This document shows, in pieces, positions 35,731 to 46,960 of a stretch of DNA of 64,000 nt (its first letter is position 1; each line of letters opens with the position of its first letter). Below the pieces are notes generated by a model. That model saw only the letters and a list, made by a program, of their open reading frames with translations. It did no database searches and had not been told where the DNA came from. A program made the position numbers and the translations under genes. Location: positions 4,931,388 to 4,995,387 of the forward strand of contig JANVCC010000125.1 of assembly GCA_025345505.1 (NCBI GenBank), written 5' to 3'. Origin of the DNA: Todiramphus chloris collaris. Taxonomy: Eukaryota; Chordata; Aves; Coraciiformes; Alcedinidae.

Positions 35731-38254
35731 ATCTCTCATTTAACACTTAGTGTCTTCAATACAGGTGACAACAAGCTAATCACCCCAAAATCCCATTTTA
35801 GTCAATAGAGATTGACTTTCTATATTGACAGGGTCAATAACATGAATCATCTAACAAAATGCTGGTGTCTTCTCCTAGTTGAGAAGAATCGATAGAAATT
35901 TAAACAGCACTGACTTTATTGACTCACTTTCTGTTGAGTGAAGTCAAAGGCATCTAGAGTAACTTGTGCCAAGATAGATGCTTCCGTTCTAGTTAATCAC
36001 AGTTAGCCATACTCTTGTGACAAATACAGCCCTAGGAAGTAGTCATTGATATTTTGGAAGGAAATAAAGAATGAAGTATATTATTAAAGTCTCAAGTACT
36101 GACTTTATATGGAACATGATGTGCAGCTGCAATCACCTGCGTTCACAAAGAACAAATTCCACCATGACCTCATGCAACAAAGACTATGAGGGTTTTCAGG
36201 GGCAGGTGAACCTCTCTGACCTGAAGATCTACGAGCTACACGAGCTACGTTCATGCAGCTGAACAAAGCAATGGCCGTGCATGAACTAACTGCTGTCTGT
36301 AAGTACACTTGGGAGGGAAACACCAAGGAGTAAGAACTGTTTGAACTAAAGGAAGTTACTGGCAAAAGAACAAATAGATCTAAATTAGCTATGCATAAAT
36401 GCAGGAGAGAACTTAGAAGGAGGTTGCAGCTGATTAGAACAGCCTTCCATTGGAGAAACAGAGGCAAACACTTTCTTTGTCATAAAGGAATCTCATTTAT
36501 TTAAAAAAAGGATTTGGAGGCATGGTGACCGCTGCCAGCAGGGCACCAAATGCAGTGCACCAGTGTTATTTCTAGGTCCTCATATGCCTTCATGGAACAC
36601 CTTTCATCTGTGAAAGACTATCCACCTTTAATGTTAGACAGGTGAATGTGCTCCAGAGGTCAAGCCAGCAATTCTTCTTGGCTTTACAGGGAAGTGCAGC
36701 AAAATTCAAATACTGGCAAAATGTAATAGCCACAGACTGAATTTAGCAGCTGCCTCAGGTATGAAATATGCAACATGGTGGCAGAACTATAATGCAATCG
36801 TGTAGTACCTGAAGCCATTCAGGGCTCCAATGTTGTGTTCAGACAGGAAAAATTGTCATTCCATCACTGAAATCTGCAATACTGCAGTGTCAGACCTACC
36901 CCTGTTTTGGAAATGTTCCTCCAGGAAATTCCCTTTTTCCAGTAACACCTAATCTTTTCTGGAAGTACAAATTGCAGGGTTTTTTTTTCACCAGTTTTTC
37001 TCCACAATCTCATCAGACCACACCCTAGGGAGGCAGTATGGATGAGTCACTCTTCTAAGACATTACCTAAATATTCCCAAACTATCCCTTTTGCATCTCA
37101 CACTTCTGTTTAACAGTGATTTCTTAAACTTTCCGCAGCCCAATCAAGTGAAGGAAAAACTTAACTAAACAAATATGAATAGATTTAACCAGCTTGCTCC
37201 TCTGACTTTATTATTATGCTGAATTGCCTCCAAGTTCTTTGCCCAGCCTTCAGCTTGGCTGCAAGGTGCCAGAAGAGTTGAAAGCCATGATATCTTCTGA
37301 GATGATAGAAGGATAAATCCCCTCGAACACAATCAATGTCTCTTGCTAATTATTTCTGGCTCATCCTGACCAGCAGTTAGTTTTAATAGCCTAGCTAAGT
37401 TAGCTCTGATGATGTGGTATCAGTATCAATCACATTAATGACCCATCTGCTAGGAAGCCAAGGCGAACTATTACCAAGACCAACTTCAGGCCATAAGAAG
37501 TCTGTGTGGCTATCAACACATGGCTGGACAGTTATTTTTAAGTTAGAGAGCAGCTGATTCATGTCTGAGAGATGTTTTTAACCTAGCAGAGGTTTACACC
37601 CATCCTGTCCAAATGTAGGCTCTTACTACCATCATTTATTCTAGTCCTGCTGAAATCAGTAATGAGAAACTGGGGACTTCCAGATGGCAAGTCAGGCTGA
37701 ATGGCTGAATTGTCCCTGGAAGGCACTTATCATTCATTGATGGAAGCTGAATAGCCCCATAATGTAGGTATTTCATTTCAGTGCTTAAAATCAGGTGGGT
37801 TGAATCTGGGCCTCTGTCCATCAGGAGCATGAGAAGAGCAAAATTCAGCAACATCACACTGTTATAAAAGTATGTTTGGTTTAAATATTTTTCTGGCCCC
37901 TATCACTGGAATGTTTATTCAAATACTTATCCTCATGACCACACTCAGAGTAATGCAAGCATTATTATTAGGCTGGGTTGAAGCATCAAAAGTCTGTTTT
38001 GTGGGAAATGTCAATGTTTTGAAAACAGGCTTTGTAAAAATTAAGACAGAAACAGATATTAAAGTACAATTTGACAGAACAGGGTTTCTGAGGAAGATTG
38101 TCCTTCTGAAAAATTTCTCAGAATTCTGAGACTTCCACTTTAAGTTTTGTTTATTGCTGGTATATGATGTGCATCTTATTTCATGCTGTTGTGGTAGCAA
38201 TAATTAGTGTGCTGTCTAGATTTTTAATGAGATTATTCATACTCGAGCCTCAAA
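35731..38254. other. Unique sequence, no gene recognised
   Basis: No repeat or gene recognised. The minus-strand frame 36105-36467 (120 codons) is leucine- and serine-rich without any identified domain. A small duplication, ACGAGCTAC repeated, sits at 36229-36247. Confidence 0.45.
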
Positions 38255-38545
38255 ACTTTTAAAAAGCTTGCACAATTATTTTAAAGACAGGGAAAATGAG
38301 GAAGAGATAAATAATTTGGCAACTAAGAGCTTAGTGATATATTCTCAGCAAATTCTCCCTTCTTCCTCTAAAGCATCTATGCCTCTTTTTAATTTAATTC
38401 TGTTACCTATTTTTCTTCCTAGGACGCATTTTCCCCCAGCTAATGGGATGATGGTCCCTATCTCCATTAATGGATCCAACAAAAACCACTGTGGAAATCA
38501 CTGCAGCAGTTTTGATTGGCATCAGAAGCTTAAATAAAAACACAT
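38255..38545. promoter_or_regulatory. Candidate conserved non-coding element
   Basis: Contains CCATTAATGG at 38464-38473, a perfect 10-bp palindrome with a paired-homeodomain-like core. GCTAATGGGATGATGG lies just upstream and TTTAATTTAATTC near 38388. No frame or repeat explains it. The enhancer reading is inference. Confidence 0.3.
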
Positions 38546-39660
38546 CTGGGCTTTAAAACACCCTGTGAGGACAGCCAGAAGTACTGCAGATGAGCTTAAA
38601 AAATATCTAATCGCTCTATAAGGGGCTCCAGGTTTGTGGTATGATGCAGGATGTAAGTACAGGTAGGTAGAGGAAACTTTATCATGAGGTCTTTTATCCC
38701 TCAGCCAGGTTCCTTTCACCTTCCTCTAAATTACTGTGTTAGACAGAGGATTCTGGACTCAAGGGATTGCATGCTCCAAAGAATTACCATCAAAAAAATT
38801 GCTTGAAATGAAAAGGATCAAAGAATTAGAGGACCCCTCCCAAACAGGCACTGATCAAAGCGCCACAGAGCGAAGAGGACACAGTTATTACAAGAAAAGC
38901 TATCAGGAGGGGTGGTGGATTAGAGGTGTTTCAGATGGAAGGCAGCAGTGTTAGGAGTTAATGAATTCCCTGAAAAAAAAAAAAAAAACAAAACCCAAAA
39001 ACCACCAAGCAAAAGCCACTCTTATTCAGCTTTATCGATTTTTTTCACCACACTAACTTCATATTAAGCAAGAGCAGGTCACAGATGAGCCAGGACAAAT
39101 GAAATTATAGTTGTAGTCAGTGTGGGAGAGTGGACTTTTTGCTGTTGCATTGCAGCTGAGCCTTGATACTGATGCAGAAGCAAATGCTGCAGTCTTGCTT
39201 CACTTTCCTGTAGCAGTTTTGTTCAGCCTCATTTCTCAAGACACTGGTTTTTAAAGGGAGAGATATTCTCATTTGCCACATGCTCTGGATCCTGCATGTG
39301 GGAGAGCTGTGAGGTTCATCTCCCAGAATAAGGGGGATAAAATGGAGCAGGAGGAACACACAAAATGCAGACAACTCTTGTCCCTTGCTCTCTTTCCTGA
39401 AGCTTGGCAGGGTAGAGATGCCCCTGCTGAATGGCTGATGTGGGGGTCAAAACCCATCATCAAAAAAAGGGTTAAACAGTGGGAATATGTCCTTATTAGT
39501 AAATCAGTCGTGTGAAGAGTCCCAGGCACTGGCTTCAATGGCATAGTGCTGTTAGTATAGCCCATCTTATTCCCCTGGGCACTTCTCAGGCACAGACCAG
39601 GAATTACTACAGCTCAAAGACCATCTCCTGGAAACACTATTGATGAGAATACATAATTTT
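38546..39660. other. Unique sequence with A16 tract
   Basis: An A16 tract at 38973-38988 continues into an A-rich (AAACC)-like stretch; I see no SINE or processed gene upstream of it. Overlapping frames at 39117-39565 are featureless. Confidence 0.45.
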
Positions 39661-39883
39661 CATAGAATCATAGCATGATTTGAGTTGGAAGGAACCTTAA
39701 TGATCATCTCATTCCTACCCCCCTGCCATGGACAGGGACACCTCCTGCTAGACCAGGTTGCTCAGAGCCCCACCCAATCTGGCCTTGAACACATCCAGGG
39801 ATGGAGCATCCACAAATTCTCTGAGCAACCTTCTCCAGCGTCTCATCACCCTCACAGTGAAGAATTGTTTCCTTATATCTAAA
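39661..39883 (-). mobile_element. CR1 LINE 3' end, minus strand
   Basis: Begins CATAGAATCATAGCATGATT, then GAGTTGGAAGGAACCTTAATG, ATCATCTCATTCC, GCCATGGACAGGGACACC, AGACCAGGTTGCTCAGAGCC and CTGGCCTTGAACACATCCAGG. The minus-strand frame 39748-39963 covers the CR1 C-terminus (LREFVDAPSLDVFKARLGG). Close relative of the copy at 18907-19112. Confidence 0.94.
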
Positions 39884-41940
39884 GGAAAGTAAAAGAGATA
39901 AATAATAGGAAATAATGCTGCTATGTGCCTGTTGACTGTGTAACAGAGAATGCTTCTTAACACAGTTTTAACTTCCTAACACAAGTTGGGTCCCTCACCT
40001 TCCTGAGACTGTCTGAGAACTGTCTGATCCCTCTGCTTTCCCTGCTTCTCATTTGTGCTCCATAGTGTAAGGGTGCTTGTGCTCCCCCTCTTGTCTTCAG
40101 CAAAAAGACTTTTATGGAGTTTTCTGTAATAATTTTCCTGCCCTAAACTCCATTGACCCAAAAGGGAGCAGGAACTTCAGATGGGCTCACTTGCCTGGGG
40201 GCAGAAACCTGCATTTCAGGCAACCCAATTTATGAATCTGTAATGAACCACTACTGTGGAATGATGAGATGCCCTCCCTCTTCTTCCTGAACACACAGGG
40301 AAAAAAATCACAAAGGCTGTCCCAGTGCAGTTCACTTTTATCAACACTGTAATTTGCTGAAAAGTTTTATAGCCAAAAGAATGGCTAAAATGTAAATTGT
40401 ACATGATAAATTGTATGTATATATGTGTGCACACCTATATGTAACACGTGAAAGGGAGTGCCCCGTGATGTGGGAAGTACCAGCATATAACATTCATATT
40501 GTGGGTGGCTATGCCATAAACTTAACAACACCTGAAAGTTTTACTAGGGTACAGTCTATTGAGCAGAAAGAAAATCCATTTGCTCCTCTTGAGCTTTTTA
40601 TAGCAAAGGTGATGAGGAGCCCAATTCAAGTAACATTTGACAGCTCTGCTGGCAGATCTCATCTCTTTCTAGGTATTTTAAAACACACTTGTCATCCTGG
40701 TATCTGAACTGAGTATCTCAAGCTGGCTTCAAAGCCCAAGCCAAGAATTAATTCAAAGCTTTAATGCATTTTTCAGTACTCTACAACATTAAAATGGACT
40801 TGAAACATTTTTCTGAGCTAACGCAATTGCTGAGTGCTTTGATCGGAGAAGCATTTTCTCTTCATTGCGATACACTTAACTGACTGAACATGCATTGGCT
40901 TTAACTGAAAGTCATTCTAGTTTGTGTTATTTTTTCATACAGAATCACTAAAGAGCCAGGAATCTTCATATTGATGAAAAGGAACTTCTCATTCAGATGG
41001 GTTTGGTTTTTCATTTCTGTAGATTTACTTGTTGTTTGCCCCATGTGAGGTGAGAGAAAATCTCTCTCCTTCACAGTCGGAACAAAGAACTACAAGGGAG
41101 CACACATCATGAAGACTAATACCCTCCAAAGAGTGCAGGCAACATTGTAATAGCAGGTGGTTATTCCAGAAAAGACTACACCCTTTCAATTCCACAAATC
41201 CCAAAACTCTGTAATAAGTGTAAGATTTTTTTTTTTTTAACAATATATCACAAGTCCCAGAACGACACTGTTTCTAGAGAGTCCCTGGTTAGTCAGTGGT
41301 TAGCCCAGCTGGAGACTAAAGATCCTTTCAGCTGTTCTGGTTTGTAATAAAAGTATACTTTAGAGGTATGTTTTATTTCCAGTAGCAAAGACTCTCTTCT
41401 GGTAAGGCAGTATTCCACATCCAGGTGGGAAATGTTTGTGATTTTGAAATGAAAGTTTTCTGCTGCAGTTCCCATTGCCAAGAGATGCACAGAGGTGAAG
41501 GGAAGAGAAAAAAAAAATACTTAGATCATCTGAATGTTTGTAACAAGAAATGAAAGGATGAAACTAGACAAAGAAGTCTGACTGCTCAGGTTGTCTCTTC
41601 AGGTCCTTTTCCCTCTCCAGAGTGCTCTAAAGTGGAAAATATTTTTCTCGCTAACCTGGAGTTTTTCAACCATGAACCCTGAACCTCAACCTATATCTGA
41701 GCGACTTCCATGTAACATCAATGGCAAACTGCTCAGCAGGTTTTGCATACTCTCTGAGACATCTCCTTTCCTAAAGTGTGAAGTCAGTTTGTGGTAGGAC
41801 GCCTTTGTTTTCATTATGTCAGGCTACCTTCACTTCCATTACAGATCAAGAGATGAGTGTGAGGTTGAGTGCACATCCGTGGCTTCTGAGGTCACATAAG
41901 ATCTTGGACCTGAAAAGATACAATAACAACATGTCACCTG
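39884..41940. other. Unique sequence, no gene recognised
   Basis: No repeat or gene recognised. At 40832-40844 GAGTGCTTTGATC is identical to 3741-3753 and holds a TCF/LEF-type CTTTGAT core, but chance 13-mer matches are expected at this scale. Confidence 0.45.
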
Positions 41941-42050
41941 GAGATCATCGAATGGTTTGGGTTGGAAGGGACCTTAAAGATGATCTTGTTCCAACACCTT
42001 CCACTATATCAGGCTGCTTAAAGCCTCATTGAACCTGGCCTTGATGATAA
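41941..42050 (-). mobile_element. CR1 LINE 3' end, minus strand
   Basis: Plus-strand text GATCATCGAATGGTTTGGG, TTGGAAGGGACCTTAAAGATG, ATCTTGTTCCAACACC, then GGCTGCTTAAAGCC and GAACCTGGCCTTGA. About 110 bases of CR1 3' end; the octamer is reduced to a trace. Confidence 0.88.
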
Positions 42051-42383
42051 AAACTGTGGTCAAAGACAGATGCGATTACTTCAGAAGCTGCTATGCAAGC
42101 ATGGTCTATTTTTTTTAGGGCTTAAACTGACATCTTCATTAAATATTCTATTGGAGTATTCAGATGGACATAGAGCATTGTCACCATCCCTGCCATAGCT
42201 GACACTGTATTATGCTTAATGAGGTTTTGTTATGTGTATATTGTATGTTATGCTGCATTATGTATGAATACCAAGAGTCACATCCTAGAACAGCATAAAC
42301 TTTTCCATTGTCTATCTACAGAGAAAGCCTAGACAAATAGCTGAGATGCCTCCACTGCAGACGTAATCCCAACTAATCCTCAG

Positions 42384-42454
42384 ATTAGACTGGACTTGAT
42401 GATTTTAAAGGTCTCTTCCAACCAAAAAGATTCTGATTCTCCGATTCTATGATT
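42384..42454 (+). mobile_element. CR1 LINE 3' tip, plus strand
   Basis: Only the final stretch: ATTAGACTGGACTTGATGA, TTTTAAAGGTCTCTTCCAACC, then GATTCTGATTCTCCGATTCT and ATGATTAG, the decayed octamer tail. Very short but ordered. Confidence 0.8.
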
Positions 42455-43964
42455 AGATGGCATGACTCTCACCTTCAGTAGTGTTTAGGATTATACAGAG
42501 TACCTCTACAAAAGCAAGTAAGAGATCCCAGATTTCCCAGCATCCAAAGACCTGGGCCATGTTTCCATTACTGAAGACAGTTTCCTTGGAGGTATATAAT
42601 TAGTGAAAAACCACAGCACACACCGCTTAAAATCAGAGTTAGCCAAAAAGGGGATAATGTGAAGGGCAGTATTGAACTCAGCTGCAAGAGATTGAGATGC
42701 ATCCCTTTGCTTACATCTTTTTTCCATGGATAGCACAATTAACAGCAGCCAATGAGGCTTGGAGGCATTTCTGCAGTCTCTGTGTGATCTGAATCTCTGT
42801 CTCTGCAAATATATGCTATTATTTCACTAGATCATGATTTTGCCAATAAAAGGGAGCACCAGAAAGAGAAAAAATGTCCCTGTATTGCCAAGCTGATCAA
42901 ATCACACTTACAGAACCTGTTTCAGGAGGGACCTTGAGCACACAATGCCCAGAACAGATGGACTGATATTCACTCCACCAGACTGGACTTTCTTTTTCCT
43001 TTTTCTTTTCCTGAGAATGGGAAATCTGCTTTTGAGTCAGCCCTTGGCTGGGTTTCAGGCCTGGAGAAAGGCTGAAAGAGTTTTTTTCTGGAAACTTAGT
43101 GCCTTTCTCCTACTTCAGACTCTCTTTCTATAACTCTAGTGATTTCTGGACTTGCTGAGTTAATTAGTGTGTGTAATTGGACATTCTAGTAGAATGCAGC
43201 AAACCCAGTGAGAAGCAGGCAATGCTTAAAAGTTCAAAGCTTACCTTTAAATCAACCTGCTTTCTTACTTATTCAGCCTTGTTTTACTCTATCAGTCACT
43301 GAACGGAAGGGTAAGGCTCTTTATTCCAACCTCATACTTACCTAGCCCCCTGGCAGCTCCAACCCCCTCCTTTTAATTATCACTCCAAAAGCATAGAGCC
43401 CACGGTTACATGAGTCACAAATTATATCTCCTGGCAGTGCATAATGCTCCTTTTCACACCTACAGAGGATGAGTCATTAAAAATATTGAGGGGAAAAAAA
43501 AAAGGAAATTCAACATTCGCCATTGATAGAAGCAGAAGGAAAAATATCAAAGAAGAAATTACTGATGAACATATCAGCCCAAGTACAGCCAGATCCCTTT
43601 GAAATGGACAAAGCATGGAGTTTGTCTTCAGGTAAGTCTCATAAAGTGCTGCAATAAAGAAACAGAGCTATTGAAGTTCCCACTACAATCCTGATCAGCT
43701 GTTCTTTAGTTGAAAACAGCAGGAAAAGTGTATCTTGCAAAAAAGGGAGGGAAGGGAGATACAGCACGTGTGGAAGAGCTGAAGGATCCTCCTGTGTAAA
43801 CTGGGAATCATTTCCTAGTGCTTGAGAAGATTAACCAGGGAAGGGAGAGACACAGCACAAGAAGCATTGAAGGTTGGGACTGAATGCAAGGACAAAATTT
43901 ACTGCTTGGACCTGGATCTCAAACAGAAGCTGGAGGTATCTGTGCCATGGCCACTACATGTAGG
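42455..43964. other. Unique sequence, no gene recognised
   Basis: Nothing recognised as a gene or repeat. Frames are at most 100 codons (42506-42808, minus) and featureless. Confidence 0.45.
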
Positions 43965-44060
43965 CATAGGGTGGGTAGGAGGAGACCTCTGGCCCAATCT
44001 CCTTCTCCAAGCAGGGCTGACTTTAAAGGAAAACCAGGTTGTTAAAGGCATTACCTACCT
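43965..44060 (-). mobile_element. Possible CR1 fragment, minus strand
   Basis: GGAGGAGACCTCTGGCCCAA, CTCCTTCTCCAAGCAGGGC, then AACCAGGTTGTTAAAGGC resembles the antisense CR1 block in which CAACCTCCTGCTCAAAGCAGGG precedes GACCAGGTTGCTCAGGGC. The octamer end is absent. Tentative. Confidence 0.45.
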
Positions 44061-44719
44061 TGGTGAAGGTCAGTCATTCTCTACACATAGGAGATAACTG
44101 GACAACCTAACAAGCTCTCGAAAGGATGGGGGTGAACACACTGCCAGGATGTTTTCCTGGGGACACAACCCTCTGTCACATCTTGATAGAAGGTTATTTG
44201 TCCCCAAAGGACCGAGTGGGAAATTTTACATCCATGAGTTGGTTTTGGGTTTCTTGGGTTTTTTTTCAAATGGCGCAACTCTAGTTCGCAAAAAGGAAGA
44301 TGTTTCCAGGAACATACGCAAGGAAGGAAGACTTCCCTCTGCCTAGGATGTTAACAGATGAGCTACTGCCTGATGTGCTATTTGGTGGTGATTAATAAAA
44401 TCTCGGGTGTGATGTTTCTAGTGAAGATAAATTTCAGGTAAGCAAGTAAACAAACGTTAGAGGAAAAGGCTGTAAGGGAGGCAGAGGTATCCATCAACAT
44501 CTGCCAGCTCAGAAAAACAACTCTCCTGAACCAGAATGTGCTGAGGAAGCTGTATGGAAAGCCAAGCCTCTTAAAGCACAAAATGCTTCATGTTTCTACA
44601 TCCTAAAAATTTAGATTGCAGAAAAGCAGAATATATACAGTTGTTCTCTGTCAGTTTGCATAAAGCTTTGTGGCTTTATGTCCTTCTTGTTCTCTCTGCT
44701 TGTTCTCCCCATCAGACCT
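44061..44719. other. Unique sequence, no gene recognised
   Basis: No feature supported. It leads into the GC-rich segment next to the retroviral remnant. Confidence 0.4.
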
Positions 44720-45317
44720 CTCCTTTGGCAAAGTTTGAGACAAAGTTTCAGAGACAAAGTGGGTATTTTTGAGACAAAGTTTGACAATTCCCGGTCACGG
44801 TTTGGAGAGGTGCAGGGCGAGGAGCCCCGTGCGCCGTGCTGGAGCCTGCTTGGGTCAGGCGCAGGAGCCTCTGACATTCCCAGTCCTAATTGGGTTCTTT
44901 TGATGATATATTGCCACTCAGGCCAGCATGGTTATATCCTTGTTACACTGTAGCATCCTCATTCGTAAAGACATCCCTCTCTGGATCTTCTCGGAATCAA
45001 GCCCTCGAGGAAATTAATAAACACGATGGGAGTAACGGATACAGCAGAAAAATGTTTCTTGGCTCAAACTCAGTTTTGCCTGCCTGGGGAAAAGCGGGTG
45101 ACAGCCGCGGAGGTGGCTCTGAGCCCTGCCAGGGGACTATCTGGGGATCAGATATGTTTTCTCGGGCAGGCGGTCCCTGCCCAGTGCCCGTGTGCGGAGT
45201 TTGGGGAGCCGGGGGTGGCAGAGGCTCCCGTTCGGACCCTGCGGTTCTCTCCTGAAGTGCCCTCTGTGCTCATCCCCCCTGCCAGCCGCAGCTCAACGGG
45301 GCATGGCAGGAGTGACC
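44720..45317 (+). other. GC-rich, CpG-bearing segment upstream of pol remnant
   Basis: The base composition differs sharply from the flanks. From about 44790 to 45317 the sequence is GC-rich with many CpGs, where the rest of the window is nearly CpG-free. Two frames stay open (44890-45255, 121 codons; 45026-45322, 98 codons) with no domain I recognise; the latter is proline- and glycine-rich. Three GAGACAAAGT copies lie at the left edge (44737, 44751 and 44771). It could be leader/gag-derived sequence of the retrovirus whose pol follows, or a small CpG island. Both are inference. Confidence 0.45.
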
Positions 45318-45473
45318 AGTGACCTGGAGGAGAGGTGGGTCATTAGCCACACCCGCTCCCCTTACCGTTCTCCAGTCTATCCAGTTGGTAAACCTGATGG
45401 GCAGTGGTGTTCAACAATTGATGTGTTAACAGCTGCCTCCCCAAGTCTAGCTTCAATGGTAACAGCATCCTGA
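45318..45473 (+). pseudogene. ERV pol remnant: reverse transcriptase N-terminal stub
   Basis: About 50 residues of an endogenous retrovirus reverse transcriptase: LEERWVISHTRSPYRSPVYPV followed by a KPDG-W motif, as at the fingers start of retroviral RT, and a TAASPSLASM block. It stops at TGA 45471-45473. The palm with the YxDD site, the thumb/connection and RNase H are all absent. The frame is the same as that of the integrase remnant that follows. Dead. Confidence 0.85.
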
Positions 45474-45896
45474 TGTCAACAGAAAGCATGTGTTTTAGTG
45501 GGAGTAGAAGTGGTTTCAGGACTGACTGTGGCTACAGCTACTAGCACTGCAATTGGTGACCAGACAGTTCAAGCCCTGATGAAATGGCTTAGCATTCTAC
45601 CCCCTCCTGAGTGTATTCGAAGTGATAATGGGTCACATTTTTCAGGCACAGTGGTGCAAGACTGGGCCTCAGAGGAGGGTATCAGACGAGTGTTTCATAC
45701 ACCATACTACCCTCAAGCCAATGTTGTAGTTGAAGGAATCAATGGTCTGGCTAAAAGATCTTCTAATGTCTCACAGTACACCTGGGACATACCTGTACTG
45801 CAAGATCTGCAGACCTTCAGAAAAACCTCTCAGCTGATGATGTCATTTTACAGGATCTTGTTCCTCTCCAGCATGACTCAAGAGTCCAGTGCTTAA
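45474..45896 (+). pseudogene. ERV pol remnant: integrase catalytic core
   Basis: An open stretch (45498-45896; the first codon of the open frame is GTG, not a true start) carrying the retroviral integrase core. The DNG-HF motif puts an Asp at codon 45624-45626. YYPQAN follows, and a Glu sits at 45732-45734. Exactly 35 residues separate the two, the D(35)E spacing of retroviral integrases. The upstream first Asp of the triad and the zinc-binding HHCC domain are missing because the RT stub joins directly upstream. The tail after the Glu decays, and the frame ends at 45896. Family placement (class II/III-like avian ERV) is uncertain. Non-functional. Confidence 0.88.
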
Positions 45897-46659
45897 CAAG
45901 ATGGGAGTTGAACTAAGTGTGGATGTTTAGTGGGGTTAATAATGGGATCCATGCTGCCTGCTGAGATGTTCCCTGGCTGATTTAACTCCTAATCCATGCC
46001 TAAGATTTGTTGGGAAATGCTGGTACAGACCAAAATCATCACCATTCTCACAACTTATCTGTGTAGAAAACATAACTTCAGTGCTTGAGAATATTGTCTG
46101 GCAAGGCTTAATTTGCTACCACAGTTAAGAAAAGCTCTTGATTACTTGTCTCAGATCCCTGGAGATATCCCTGCAGGAGTATGGGTGTTTTGGTGTTGCC
46201 TGGACTATTTAGCTTAATGCTGAACCGGAATGATCATGAGATAAACCCATGGTGTTCCCTATGATGTGAAAGGTGAAGTAATCTGCCTGTGAAGCCATGC
46301 TCCATGCTTTCTTCTGACCCAAGCTAATTATTTCCCATAACACAGTTTGAACAGGAAAGGTGGCAAATAGTCCTTTACTTGTTTTACTGATTCTAGTATC
46401 CATATGCATGATATGGAGTCAAAGAAGACCTCATTCCCTTGACAAGGGCTTTCACTGGTGAGGAGTAATAGGAAGACTTATTCTGGCCAGATTTCAGAGG
46501 AAACTCATGAGTGAAACAGTTTGGTGCCTCAGTTTGACAGTGGAAACCAGACTTTTCTGAGAAGACAGACTGAAATCAGCACCCCAGTTGACTTTAGAGG
46601 AGAAACCCAGGCAGGATTTGTTACTTTCCCACTCATCTCTTCCTCTCCAGGGAGCCTTC
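45897..46659. other. Possible rest of the ERV, not identified
   Basis: Follows the integrase remnant on the same strand. No env or LTR feature can be recognised and no frame exceeds about 75 codons. It may be decayed proviral sequence or unique flank. Confidence 0.35.
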
Positions 46660-46880
46660 TGTTCATGCTGAACAACCACAACTCTCTCATTCTTTCCTCA
46701 CAGCAGAGGTGCTCCAGCTGTCTAATCATTTTTGTGATTTTATCTTGACGACTCCAACAAGCCCATGTCTTTCTTGTGCTGGGGACTCCAGAGCTGGGCT
46801 CAGTGCTCCAGGTAGGGTCTCAAATGAGCAGAGTAGAAGGGGAGAATCACCTCCCTCGAACTGCTGCCCACTGTGTCCAC
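46660..46880 (-). mobile_element. CR1 LINE internal fragment lacking its 3' end
   Basis: Plus-strand text GCTGAACAACCACAACTCTC, TTTCCTCACAGCAGAGGTGC, TCCAGCTGTCTAATCATTTT, then CTCCAGAGCTGGGCTCAGTG, CTCCAGGTAGGGTCTCAAA and GGGGAGAATCACCTCCCTCG is antisense CR1 ORF2. The minus-strand frame reads MIRQLEHLCCEERMRELWLFS. The 3' third and the tail are absent on the left side, next to the retroviral remnant, so this copy was broken after insertion. Confidence 0.9.
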
Positions 46881-46960
46881 TATGGGGGGCACAAGTCCAG
46901 CACTAACCCATGGCACTATGTTCTGCACATAATACTGACTCCCACCTAACTACTTACTTC

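Noticed and set aside
36105..36467. 120-codon minus-strand frame rich in Leu/Ser/Cys
   Set aside because: Looks secretory at first sight but has no clean signal peptide, domain or conserved cysteine pattern.
38973..38988. A16 tract as the tail of a processed pseudogene or SINE
   Set aside because: No mRNA-like or SINE sequence precedes it and no target duplication was seen.
3741..40844. 13-mer GAGTGCTTTGATC shared by 3741-3753 and 40832-40844
   Set aside because: Dozens of chance 13-mer matches are expected within 64 kb, so it is not evidence of a common element.
45897..46459. env gene or 3' LTR of the retroviral remnant
   Set aside because: No frame, glycoprotein motif, polypurine tract or LTR signal could be recognised.
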